The notes under the pieces: generated by a model
What the model was told of the DNA's origin: nothing
The model's database searches: none
What the model saw: only the letters and a program-made list of their open reading frames with translations
Shown here: positions 6,225-12,400 of the stretch, piece by piece
Numbering within the stretch: the first letter of the stretch is position 1
Layout: every line of letters starts with the position of its first letter
Made by a program: the position numbers and the translations under genes
Assembly (NCBI GenBank): GCA_015487895.1
Contig: WFOW01000365.1
Location: 1-12,434 of the forward strand
Reading direction: 5' to 3'
DNA length: 12,434 nt
Source: Gammaproteobacteria bacterium
Lineage (GTDB): Bacteria; Pseudomonadota; Gammaproteobacteria; S144-34

Positions 6225-8375
6225 ATGGCCGCCGTCCCGCCGCCCGCCGCGCGCGCCCCGGAGGGCGAGCCGCTGTCGGCGGCGGCCATCGAGGCGCGCC
6301 TCGACGAGCACCTCGACCTGGTGCTGTCCTCGCGGCGCACGGCCGCCGGCCCCGCGCGCGAGCTCGCCGCCTTCTCCCGGGCCGAGCAGGAGCTCGTGCT
6401 GCGCTGGGTGGCGGTGCTTGCGGCCGCGCATGCCGAGCTCGCCTACCAGTTCGCGAGCCTCGCCCCGCGCGCGCTGCGGCTCATGGACGAGGCCGGTGTC
6501 GAGGCCTGGGTGCGCCAGGCCATGGACACCTACGACGGCGCCGGCCTCTACCCGGCCGTCGCCGCCCTGCGCGAGGTGGAGGCCTTCGCCGAGCGGGCGC
6601 GCGCCCGCGCCGCAGGGCTGGCGCTGGAGGAGGTCGCGGGCGTGCTCGAGCGCTACGTGCGCGGCCTCGGCGGGCGGCCCCTCAAGGTGGAGGCGGGCGA
6701 GGCGCCCTGGACCGACACCGAGACCCTGCACCTGCCGCCGGTGCTCGGGGTGCTCGGCGACCGCGAGGGCAACTTCCGGCTCTACAAGGCGATGGCCGTG
6801 TGCCTGTGGGCCCAGTGCTGGTTCGGCACCTGGCGCGCGCCGCTGGTCGCGCGCCTGCGCGGGGCGGGCGCCGAGGCGGCCGCCCTCTACGCGGCGCTCG
6901 AGGCCCTGCGCCTGGAGGCGCGGCTGGCGCGGGCGCTGCCCGGGGCGCGGCGCGAGCTCGACGCGCTGGCGGCGGCGCTCGCGGTCGCGCCCTGGCCCGA
7001 GCCGTGGCCCGAGGCCGCGCGGCGGCTCGCGGCCCCGGAGGCCACGGCCGCCGACAGCCTCGAGCTCGCGCTCGCGTGGGCCGGCCGCGTCGCGCCGCCC
7101 CCGCCGCGCCCCTGGGAGGGGCCGCCGCGCCCGGAGGCCGTGGCGGCGACCCTCGAGGCCCGCCTCGAGCGCGAGCGCCGCACCCTGCGGCGCGAGCTCG
7201 CCGCGCTGGCCGAGGAGCAGCGCGGCGCCGTGCCGGACCCCGTGCGGCTCGAGGCCGCCCCCTTCGCCCTCGAGCGGATCGAGGACCCGGCCGCGCCCGA
7301 GGGCTTCACCTTCCGCCTCGAGCTCGACGGCCAGCCCATCGAGCCGCCCGAGGAGGTGCGCGGGCTGCTCACCTCCATCGTGCAGGACCTGGGCGAGATC
7401 CCGGAGGAGTACCTGGTGCCGGCGGGGCCCGGGGAGTACGACGCCGGGGCGCAGCCCGCCGGGCGCGACCCGCGCGACGTGTGGAAGGGCATGTACCACG
7501 AGGAGGGCGCCCACCTGCACGACGAGTGGGACTACCGGCGCGGCCACTACCGCAAGCGCTGGTGCGTGCTGCGCGAGCTCGACGTGCACCCGGTGCGCGA
7601 CGGCTTCGTCGAGCGCACCCTGCGCCGCCACCGCGGCCTCGTCGCCAGCCTGCGGCGCACCTTCGAGGCGCTGCGCGGCGAGGACCGCCTGCTGCGCCGC
7701 CAGCCCGAGGGCGAGGAGGTGGACATCGACGCCCTCGTCGAGGCCTACGCCGACGCGGCCACCGGGCAGGAGATGACCGACCGGCTCTTCGTGCGCAAGC
7801 GCCGCGAGGAGCGCAACATCGCCGTCCTGTTCATGGTGGACATGTCGGGCTCGACCAAGGGCTGGATCAACGACGCCGAGCGCGAGGCGCTGGTGCTGCT
7901 GTGCGAGTCGCTCGAGACCCTCGGCGACCGCTACGCCATCTACGGCTTCTCCGGGATGACGCGCAAGCGCTGCGAGCTCTACCGCATCAAGCGCTTCGAC
8001 GAGCCCTACTCGGACGAGGTGCGCGCGCGCATCAGCGGCATCCGCCCCCAGGACTACACGCGCATGGGGGTCGCCATCCGTCACCTGACGGGGATGCTGC
8101 GCGAGGTGGAGGCGCGCACCAAGCTGCTGGTGACGCTCTCCGACGGCAAGCCCGACGACTTCGACGGCTACCGCGGCACCTACGGCATCGAGGACACGCG
8201 CATGGCCCTTGTGGAGGCCCGGCGCGAGGGCATCCATCCCTTCTGCATCACCATCGACCGCGAGGCGCGCGACTACCTGCCGCACCTCTACGGCCCCGCC
8301 AACTACGTCGTGGTCGACGAGGTGCGCAAGCTCCCCTTCAAGGTCTCGGACGTCTACCGCAAGCTGACGAGCTGA
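6225..8375 (+). CDS. cbbO: CbbO: VWA-domain partner of CbbQ
   Basis: 716 residues from the ATG at 6225; the frame is open further upstream, but that part overlaps cbbQ and is not protein-like. The N-terminal 500 residues are alpha-helical and rich in Ala, Arg and Glu. The C terminus is a von Willebrand factor A domain with a complete MIDAS metal site: D539-x-S541-x-S543 (VDMSGS), T612 in DYTRMG and D640 in LSDGKPDD. CbbO is the adaptor that docks the CbbQ hexamer on RuBisCO; the MIDAS residue set is known to matter for activase function. NorD, the nitric oxide reductase counterpart, has the same architecture and is the main alternative. The spacing of 5 bases after cbbQ indicates coupled translation; only a weak GAGGG overlapping the cbbQ stop is seen as ribosome site. 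Downstream is a strong GC hairpin. Confidence 0.85.
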   Translation: MAAVPPPAARAPEGEPLSAAAIEARLDEHLDLVLSSRRTAAGPARELAAFSRAEQELVLRWVAVLAAAHAELAYQFASLAPRALRLMDEAGVEAWVRQAMDTYDGAGLYPAVAALREVEAFAERARARAAGLALEEVAGVLERYVRGLGGRPLKVEAGEAPWTDTETLHLPPVLGVLGDREGNFRLYKAMAVCLWAQCWFGTWRAPLVARLRGAGAEAAALYAALEALRLEARLARALPGARRELDALAAALAVAPWPEPWPEAARRLAAPEATAADSLELALAWAGRVAPPPPRPWEGPPRPEAVAATLEARLERERRTLRRELAALAEEQRGAVPDPVRLEAAPFALERIEDPAAPEGFTFRLELDGQPIEPPEEVRGLLTSIVQDLGEIPEEYLVPAGPGEYDAGAQPAGRDPRDVWKGMYHEEGAHLHDEWDYRRGHYRKRWCVLRELDVHPVRDGFVERTLRRHRGLVASLRRTFEALRGEDRLLRRQPEGEEVDIDALVEAYADAATGQEMTDRLFVRKRREERNIAVLFMVDMSGSTKGWINDAEREALVLLCESLETLGDRYAIYGFSGMTRKRCELYRIKRFDEPYSDEVRARISGIRPQDYTRMGVAIRHLTGMLREVEARTKLLVTLSDGKPDDFDGYRGTYGIEDTRMALVEARREGIHPFCITIDREARDYLPHLYGPANYVVVDEVRKLPFKVSDVYRKLTS

Positions 8376-8416
8376 GCCGGGCCCGCCCGGCCGGCGGGGC
8401 GGAGGGGCCGCCCGCC

Positions 8417-8449
8417 GCACCGGCGCCGGCCCTAAAGGCGCGCCGGTGC
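8417..8449. terminator. Strong GC hairpin after cbbO (possible terminator without T tract)
   Basis: Perfect 10-bp arms GCACCGGCGC (8417-8426) and GCGCCGGTGC (8440-8449). The 13-base centre can add a further 3-bp stem (GCC/GGC) around CTAAA. It lies 41 bases after the cbbO stop and 68 before the next gene. With no T tract it may stop or stabilise transcripts rather than be a classical Rho-independent terminator. Confidence 0.45.
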
Positions 8450-8516
8450 CTGCCCGATATAGCGGGGGCGGGCGGCGGCGCCGCGCGGTGCCGCGAGCGA
8501 GCGGAGGGCAGGAGCG

Positions 8517-9026
8517 ATGGCGAATCCCGAACCCCTTTCGGACGGGCCGGTCCGCACCGTGGATCTCACGGGCGTCGAGCCGGCGGCGCTGCTCGGCCAC
8601 CTGCGCCGGGCGCTCGCCGAGGCGCCGCAGGGGGCCGTGGTGCGCTTCGTGCTGGACGCCCCCGCCGTCGCCGAGGACGTGCGCGCCTGGGCGCGGCACA
8701 CCGGGCGCGAGGTGTCCGACCTCGTCTGCCGCGGGCGCCTGGTGTGGGTGGACGTGCGCAACGGCGACCCCTGGACGCCCTACCGGGTGCTGGTCATGCG
8801 CGGCGCGCGCTGCCCCAAGCCCGCGGTCGAGGCGCGCCGCGCGCTGGCGGCCATGCCGTCGGGGGCGGTGCTCAAGCTCGTGAGCGACTGCCCGGGCGCG
8901 GCCAGCGACGTCCCGGCCTGGGCGGCGCGCACGGGCCATGCGGTGCTCGGCGCCACCCGCGACGTGGACGGGAGCCTCTCGTTCTACATCCGCAACCGCG
9001 CCGCGGCCCCCGCGCGCGCCTCCTGA
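8517..9026 (+). CDS. Tandem TusA-like protein: degenerate N-terminal plus CPxP-containing C-terminal domain
   Basis: 169 residues. Residues 88-160 match the TusA/SirA/YedF fold: beta strand, then GARCPKP with C99-P100-K101-P102 in the sulfur-carrier position, helix, LKLVSDCPGAASDVPAWA (compare the TusA pattern with DDP and DIPxF), and a last strand ending FYIRN. Residues 12-82 align to it at a fixed offset of 77 without gaps from G19/G96 to V66/V143, with about 22 of 48 identical residues (for example RRAL, GAV, DVxAWA, TG). In the first domain P22 occupies the cysteine position, so it cannot carry sulfur there. A second cysteine, C125, replaces an Asp of the usual DDP motif. TusA proteins pass persulfide sulfur in thiolation and in dissimilatory sulfur oxidation. 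AGGAG is 2 bases and GGAGGG 9 bases before ATG. Domain identity is confident from pattern; the role as sulfur carrier for the nearby pathway is inferred. Confidence 0.8.
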   Translation: MANPEPLSDGPVRTVDLTGVEPAALLGHLRRALAEAPQGAVVRFVLDAPAVAEDVRAWARHTGREVSDLVCRGRLVWVDVRNGDPWTPYRVLVMRGARCPKPAVEARRALAAMPSGAVLKLVSDCPGAASDVPAWAARTGHAVLGATRDVDGSLSFYIRNRAAAPARAS

Positions 9027-9048
9027 GGCGCGCGCGGGCTCAGCCCGC
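9011..9048. terminator. Two overlapping GC palindromes across the convergent stops of the TusA-like gene and pyrE
   Basis: First dyad: CGCGCGCGCCTC (9011-9022), 2 bases, GAGGCGCGCGCG (9025-9036), spanning the TGA at 9024-9026. Second: GCGGGC (9034-9039), TCA, GCCCGC (9043-9048), centred on the pyrE stop. The genes converge with only 13 bases between them, so this probably serves as a bidirectional end structure. There is no T tract on either strand. Confidence 0.45.
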
Positions 9049-9699
9049 CCCCGCTACGGGCCCGTACTCGGCCTGGTAGGCGCGCAGGCGCTCGAGGTCG
9101 GCGGCGCGCGCCGGGTCGCGCTCCAGGTAGCGCACGATCTCGTCGAGCGAGACGATGGCGAGCGCGCGCAGCCCGTGGCGCCGCTCGATCTCCTCCATGG
9201 CCGAGAGGCCGCTCTCGGTGCCGCGCTCGCGTCGGTCGAGCGCCACCAGCACGCCCACGGGCTCGGCGCCCGTCGCGCGGATGATCTCCACCGACTCGTT
9301 GACCGAGGTCCCGGCCGAGACCACGTCGTCGACGATCACCACACGCCCGCGCAGGGGCGCGCCCACCAGCCGCCCGCCCTCGCCGTGGCGCTTGGCCTCC
9401 TTGCGGTTGAAGGCCCAGGGCAGGTCGCGCCCGTGCTCGGCCGCGAGCGCGACGGCCGTGGCGGTCACCAGCGGGATGCCCTTGTAGGCGGGACCGTAGA
9501 GCACGTCGCACGCGAGCCCGGACTCGACCAGGGCGCGCGCGTAGTAGCCGCCCAGGCGGCGCAGGCGCTCGCCCGTGTCGAACAGGCCGGCGTTGAAGAA
9601 ATAGGGGCTGAGCCTGCCGGACTTGAGGCGGAACTCCCCGAAGCGCAGGACGCCGCACTCCAGGGCGAACTCGATGAACTCCCGCTGCCAGTCTCGCAT
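9040..9699 (-). CDS. pyrE: Orotate phosphoribosyltransferase
   Basis: 219 residues beginning [23 protein letters not shown], a start typical of gammaproteobacterial PyrE. The enzyme joins orotate to PRPP to make orotidine monophosphate in pyrimidine synthesis. The PRPP-binding signature [13 protein letters not shown] is at 120-132 with the two acidic residues D124 and D125. Other conserved elements are K26 in [20 protein letters not shown] at 68-75, and the flexible catalytic-loop stretch [11 protein letters not shown] at 99-109 with K100, K103 and H105. The length is normal. No Shine-Dalgarno is visible, and a large inverted repeat begins 2 bases before the ATG. The frame stays open upstream through the repeats into the antisense of the next gene, but that part is not protein-like. 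It diverges from an exonuclease III family gene, as in the Pseudomonas pyrE-crc pair. Confidence 0.96.
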   Translation of the reverse strand: MRDWQREFIEFALECGVLRFGEFRLKSGRLSPYFFNAGLFDTGERLRRLGGYYARALVESGLACDVLYGPAYKGIPLVTATAVALAAEHGRDLPWAFNRKEAKRHGEGGRLVGAPLRGRVVIVDDVVSAGTSVNESVEIIRATGAEPVGVLVALDRRERGTESGLSAMEEIERRHGLRALAIVSLDEIVRYLERDPARAADLERLRAYQAEYGPVAGAG

Positions 9700-9700
9700 C

Positions 9701-9784
9701 GGTTTACGGTACGCCGCCGACGGTGTACGGTGGCCGGCCGTGCCGGGGGCCGAACCGTACACCGTAAGCTGCGAGCCGTAAACC
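9701..9784. repeat. Two-tier inverted repeat adjoining the pyrE start (palindrome 1)
   Basis: Outer arms GGTTTACGG (9701-9709) and CCGTAAACC (9776-9784); inner arms ACGGTGTACGGT (9720-9731) and ACCGTACACCGT (9754-9765). Both pairs are perfect. On each side outer and inner arm are separated by exactly 10 bases, which are only half complementary. The central loop is 22 bases. The unit TACGGT recurs several times. One arm ends 1 base before the pyrE ATG, so the pyrE leader RNA would be folded up to its start. It could be a repetitive extragenic element or a pyrE control structure; nothing here decides. Confidence 0.75.
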
Positions 9785-9788
9785 TTCC

Positions 9789-9825
9789 GGAAGCCGTGAA
9801 AAATGAGCCATTTTTCACGGCTTCC
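9789..9825. repeat. 37-base near-perfect palindrome (palindrome 2)
   Basis: Perfect 17-bp arms, GGAAGCCGTGAAAAATG (9789-9805) and its reverse complement (9809-9825), around a 3-base centre AGC. This is the strongest single dyad in the window. It lies 4 bases from palindrome 1 and shares its last base with palindrome 3. There is no T tract beyond it on either strand. A REP-like element, a protein-binding site or a recombination relic are all possible. Confidence 0.8.
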
Positions 9826-9848
9826 CCGCGGCCAGGGACGGCCGCGGG
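9825..9848. repeat. GC-rich inverted repeat (palindrome 3)
   Basis: Perfect 9-bp arms CCCGCGGCC (9825-9833) and GGCCGCGGG (9840-9848) around AGGGAC. It follows palindrome 2 directly. Confidence 0.7.
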
Positions 9849-9854
9849 ATGGCC

Positions 9855-9874
9855 CATGCACATGGAAGTGCATG
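9855..9874. repeat. Inverted repeat CATGCAC/GTGCATG (palindrome 4)
   Basis: Perfect 7-bp arms CATGCAC (9855-9861) and GTGCATG (9868-9874) around ATGGAA. With lower GC than its neighbours it could be an operator. It lies 22 bases before the possible leader ORF and 81 before the exonuclease gene. Confidence 0.55.
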
Positions 9875-9895
9875 ACGATACAGGGAGAAATCAAA

Positions 9896-9940
9896 ATGGC
9901 CGCGAAGCACCTTAGCGGATCAATCCGCGTAGCGGATTGA
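9896..9940 (+). CDS. Possible 14-residue leader peptide upstream of the exonuclease gene
   Basis: ATG at 9896 opens 14 codons, [14 protein letters not shown], ending in TGA at 9938-9940, which is 14 bases before the exonuclease ATG. AGGGAG (9882-9887) stands 8 bases upstream, a better ribosome site than that of the exonuclease gene itself. Codons 8-14 lie within palindrome 5. Two explanations fit: a leader whose translation opens the hairpin and feeds ribosomes to the next start, or a chance reading of repeat sequence. I know of no family for the peptide. Confidence 0.3.
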   Translation: MAAKHLSGSIRVAD

Positions 9941-9942
9941 TC
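9918..9942. repeat. Perfect inverted repeat just before the exonuclease start (palindrome 5)
   Basis: Perfect 11-bp arms GATCAATCCGC (9918-9928) and GCGGATTGATC (9932-9942) around GTA, ending 12 bases before the ATG at 9955. A competing smaller dyad GCGGAT/ATCCGC (9915-9928) shares its left arm. As RNA it would fold next to the ribosome site of the exonuclease gene. Confidence 0.75.
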
Positions 9943-9954
9943 AGAGTTCTCCCC

Positions 9955-10740
9955 ATGCGTATCGTCACGCTCAACGTCAACGGCATCCGCGCCGCCGCGC
10001 GCAAGGGCCTGTTCGAATGGCTCGTGCGCCAGCGCGCCGACGTCGTCTGTCTCCAGGAGATCCGCGCCCCCGCCGGGGGGCTGCCCGAGCGCCCCTACCG
10101 CCCGCGCGGCTGGCACTGCCTCTTCGCCCCCGCCGAGCGGCCGGGCTACAGCGGCGTTGCGGTCTACAGCCGCCGCGAGCCCGACGCGGTGGTCGAGGGC
10201 CTCGGCTGGAAGGGCTGCGACGACGAGGGCCGCTACCTGGAGGCGCGCTTCGACGGGCTCGCCGTCGCCTCGGTCTACCTGCCCTCGGGCTCGGCGGGCG
10301 AGCACCGCCAGGCGGCCAAGTTCGCCTTCATGGAGCGCTTCTACCCCTTCCTCGCGGGGCTGCGCCGCCGGCGGCGCGAGTACCTGCTGTGCGGCGACTG
10401 GAACATCGCCCACAAGCCCATCGACCTGCGCAACTGGCGCGCCAACCAGAAGAGCTCGGGGTTTCTCCCCGAGGAGCGCGCCTGGCTCGACCGCGTCTTC
10501 GGCGAGGCGGGGCTGGTCGACGCCTTCCGCGTCGTCGACCCGCGCCCCGAGCAGTACACCTGGTGGTCGAACCGCGGCCGCGCCTGGGAGAAGAACGTCG
10601 GCTGGCGCATCGACTACCAGGTGGCGACGCCGCGCCTCGGCGCCGCCGCGCGGCGCGCGCGCATCTACAAGGACCGGCGCTTCTCCGACCACGCGCCGCT
10701 CATCATGGACTACGACTGGCCGCTGGGCAGGGAGTGGTGA
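9955..10740 (+). CDS. xthA: Exonuclease III family protein (Crc-like locus, nuclease residues intact)
   Basis: 261 residues, near the usual 260-270. The ATG at 9955 gives [14 protein letters not shown], the standard N terminus; only a weak AGAG precedes it. Catalytic elements of the exonuclease III/AP endonuclease family are present: N7, E35 (LQEIR), Y108, D148 and N150 (GDWN), D220 (WRIDY), D245-H246 (SDHAPL). The expected activity is AP endonuclease and 3'-5' exonuclease in base excision repair. The gene diverges from pyrE, as crc does in Pseudomonas, and many blocks resemble Crc as I remember it (PSGxxGE, RRxREY, FLxxERAWLDxVFG, HAPLIxDYDW). Crc has lost the nuclease residues, for example GSLY for GDWN; this protein has kept them. 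A 4-base overlap with the MFS gene follows. Confidence 0.92.
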   Translation: MRIVTLNVNGIRAAARKGLFEWLVRQRADVVCLQEIRAPAGGLPERPYRPRGWHCLFAPAERPGYSGVAVYSRREPDAVVEGLGWKGCDDEGRYLEARFDGLAVASVYLPSGSAGEHRQAAKFAFMERFYPFLAGLRRRRREYLLCGDWNIAHKPIDLRNWRANQKSSGFLPEERAWLDRVFGEAGLVDAFRVVDPRPEQYTWWSNRGRAWEKNVGWRIDYQVATPRLGAAARRARIYKDRRFSDHAPLIMDYDWPLGREW

Positions 10741-11981
10741 GGACGGCGCAGCTCCCCGGCCGGCGCGTGCTGGTCATGGCGCCGCTGGGCTTCGCCTCGG
10801 GGCTGCCGCTGGCGCTGAGCGGGGCCACGCTCCAGGCCTGGCTCACCGTGGGCGGCGTGGATCTCGCCGCCATCGGCCTCTACACGCTCGTCGGCCTGCC
10901 CTACACCTTCAAGTTCCTGTGGTCGCCGCTGATGGACCGCTTCGTGCCCCCGTGGCTCGACCGCCGCCGCGGCTGGATGCTGGCCACGCAGCTCGCCCTC
11001 GCCGCCGCGATCGCCGCGATGGCGGCGCTCGAGCCGGCCGCCGCCCCGCTCGCGGTGGCGGCCCTCGCGCTCGCCATCGCCTTCGCCTCGGCCTCGCAGG
11101 ACATCGCCTTCGACGCCTACCGCACCGACGTGCTGCGCCCGGCCGAGCGCGGGCTGGGGGCGGCGGTCTCGGTCGCCGCCTACCGCGTGGCGATGCTGGT
11201 CTCGGGCGCGGGGGCGCTGGTCGTGGCCGAGCGCGCCGGCTGGCCGGCGGCCTGGACCGCCATGGCCCTGCTCATGGCCGTGGGCGTGGCGGGCACGCTC
11301 GCGGGCCCCGCCCCCGAGCGGCCGGCCCCGCCGCCGGCGAGCCTCGCCGAGGCCGTCGCCGGCCCCTTCCGCGCCTTCTTCCGGCGGCGCGGCGCATGGG
11401 CGCTGCTCGCGCTGGTGGTGCTCTACAAGCTCGGGGACGCCTTCGCCGGGACGCTGACCACGGCCTTCCTGATCCGCGGCCTCGGGCTGAGCCTGGGCCA
11501 GGTGGGGCTCTACAGCAAGGTGCTGGGCCTGGCGGCGCTGCTCGCCGGCGCCCTGTGGGGCGGGGCGTGGATGGCGCGCCTCGGGCTGTGGCGGGCGCTG
11601 ATGCTCTTCGGGCTGCTGCAGGCGCTCACCAACCTGGGCTTCCTCGCCCTGCTCGCCACGGGGCCGGTGCCGGCGCTGGTCGCCGCCGTCGTCGGCCTCG
11701 AGAACCTGGCCGGGGGCATGGGCACGGCCGCCTTCGTCGCGCTGCTGATGGGCCTGTGCGACCACCGCTACACCGCCACGCAGTTCGCGCTGCTCTCGGC
11801 GCTGGCGGCGGTGGGGCGCGTGCTGGTCGGCCCCGGCGCCGGCCTGGTGGCCGAGCACCAGGGGTGGGCGGCCTATTTCCTCGCGAGCTTCGCCGCGGCC
11901 CTGCCGGGGCTCGTCGTGCTCGCCGCCCTGCGCCCGGCGGTCGAGGCGGCCGGCGCCGACGGCGGCGGGGAGGGGCGCTAG
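10737..11981 (+). CDS. MFS permease of the AmpG-like family
   Basis: 414 residues if started at GTG 10737, which overlaps the exonuclease stop as GTGA and gives about 14 residues before the conserved [23 protein letters not shown] 10776 would cut into the first membrane segment. The rest is a run of Ala/Leu/Val-rich hydrophobic segments, about 12 as judged by eye, with the MFS motif-A-like DRRRGW after helix 2-3 and FDAYRTDVL, both typical of AmpG-like permeases. AmpG imports anhydro-muropeptides for wall recycling. E. coli AmpG is longer (about 490 residues), so this short form may have another substrate. AGGGAG lies 2 bases before the GTG. It is likely co-transcribed with the exonuclease gene. 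It converges on the next gene with overlapping stops. Confidence 0.82.
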   Translation: MRTAQLPGRRVLVMAPLGFASGLPLALSGATLQAWLTVGGVDLAAIGLYTLVGLPYTFKFLWSPLMDRFVPPWLDRRRGWMLATQLALAAAIAAMAALEPAAAPLAVAALALAIAFASASQDIAFDAYRTDVLRPAERGLGAAVSVAAYRVAMLVSGAGALVVAERAGWPAAWTAMALLMAVGVAGTLAGPAPERPAPPPASLAEAVAGPFRAFFRRRGAWALLALVVLYKLGDAFAGTLTTAFLIRGLGLSLGQVGLYSKVLGLAALLAGALWGGAWMARLGLWRALMLFGLLQALTNLGFLALLATGPVPALVAAVVGLENLAGGMGTAAFVALLMGLCDHRYTATQFALLSALAAVGRVLVGPGAGLVAEHQGWAAYFLASFAAALPGLVVLAALRPAVEAAGADGGGEGR

Positions 11982-12400
11982 TGGAGCGGCGGGCGCGCCT
12001 CGCGCGGACGCGGCCGAGCCACGGGGGAGGCGTGGTGCAGGATCATGCGCCAGCCGTCGCGCTCGAGCTGGTAGACGTTGGTCGCCTCCACCGGCGGCCG
12101 CGGGCGCGGCTCGCCCGCCACGTGGATGACCTCGCGCACCACGTGCACTGCGAGGTTCGGGCCGTGGACGCGGTGCACGGCCTCGAGCCGGAAGGCGAGC
12201 TCCACGCCGCCTGCGAAGATCTCGGCCCACCCGCGCCGCACCGCCTCGACGCCCGTGAGGCGCTCGCCCATGGGGTGGATGCAGACCACGTGCGCCGCCT
12301 CGGCCCACACGCGCATCATGGCCTCGAGGTCGCGGCGCTCGAAGGCGCGGTAGAAGGCCTGCTCGGCTTCCTCGGGGGTGGCGTGCATGGGAGGCAGCAT
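11978..12400 (-). CDS. Small NTF2/SnoaL-like fold protein
   Basis: 140 residues from ATG 12400, or 136 from ATG 12388 (MHATPEEAEQAFYRAF); neither has a clear Shine-Dalgarno, and the second fits the family start better. The pattern is that of SnoaL-like/DUF4440 proteins: an N-terminal helix pair with FYRAFERRDLEAMMRVWA, then HVVCIHPMGERLTGVEAVRRGWAEIF, then beta strands VHVVREVIHV and EATNVYQLERDGWRMILHHASP. Such proteins form a cone-shaped alpha+beta barrel and range from enzymes to binding proteins; the H-P-x-G-x-x-L-T-G stretch and late H-H-x-S-P are common in the SgcJ/ketosteroid-isomerase-related group. No substrate can be named. Its stop shares CTAG with the MFS stop, leaving no intergenic space. 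Confidence 0.75.
   Translation of the reverse strand: MLPPMHATPEEAEQAFYRAFERRDLEAMMRVWAEAAHVVCIHPMGERLTGVEAVRRGWAEIFAGGVELAFRLEAVHRVHGPNLAVHVVREVIHVAGEPRPRPPVEATNVYQLERDGWRMILHHASPVARPRPREARPPLH

Noticed and set aside
5407..8375. The AAA+/VWA pair as norQ/norD of nitric oxide reductase
   Set aside because: No norC or norB nearby, and the CbbQ-type stretches fit better. Kept as the alternative in the entries rather than excluded outright.
5940..8939. A minus-strand open frame of about 1,000 codons over cbbO
   Set aside because: Low-complexity antisense shadow of cbbO and the TusA-like gene, with no motif.
9701..9942. A CRISPR array or an insertion sequence
   Set aside because: The units are inverted, unlike each other and of different lengths, with no regular direct repeats and spacers, and no transposase frame or target-site duplication could be seen.
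9700..10692. An N-terminal extension of PyrE running back through the repeats and the exonuclease gene
   Set aside because: PyrE homologues begin at [12 protein letters not shown] sequence; the extension is translated repeats and antisense exonuclease.
10776..11981. Start of the MFS permease at ATG 10776
   Set aside because: It would remove the basic N-terminal residues and begin inside the first hydrophobic segment; GTG 10737 overlaps the preceding stop in a normal way. The choice is likely but not certain.
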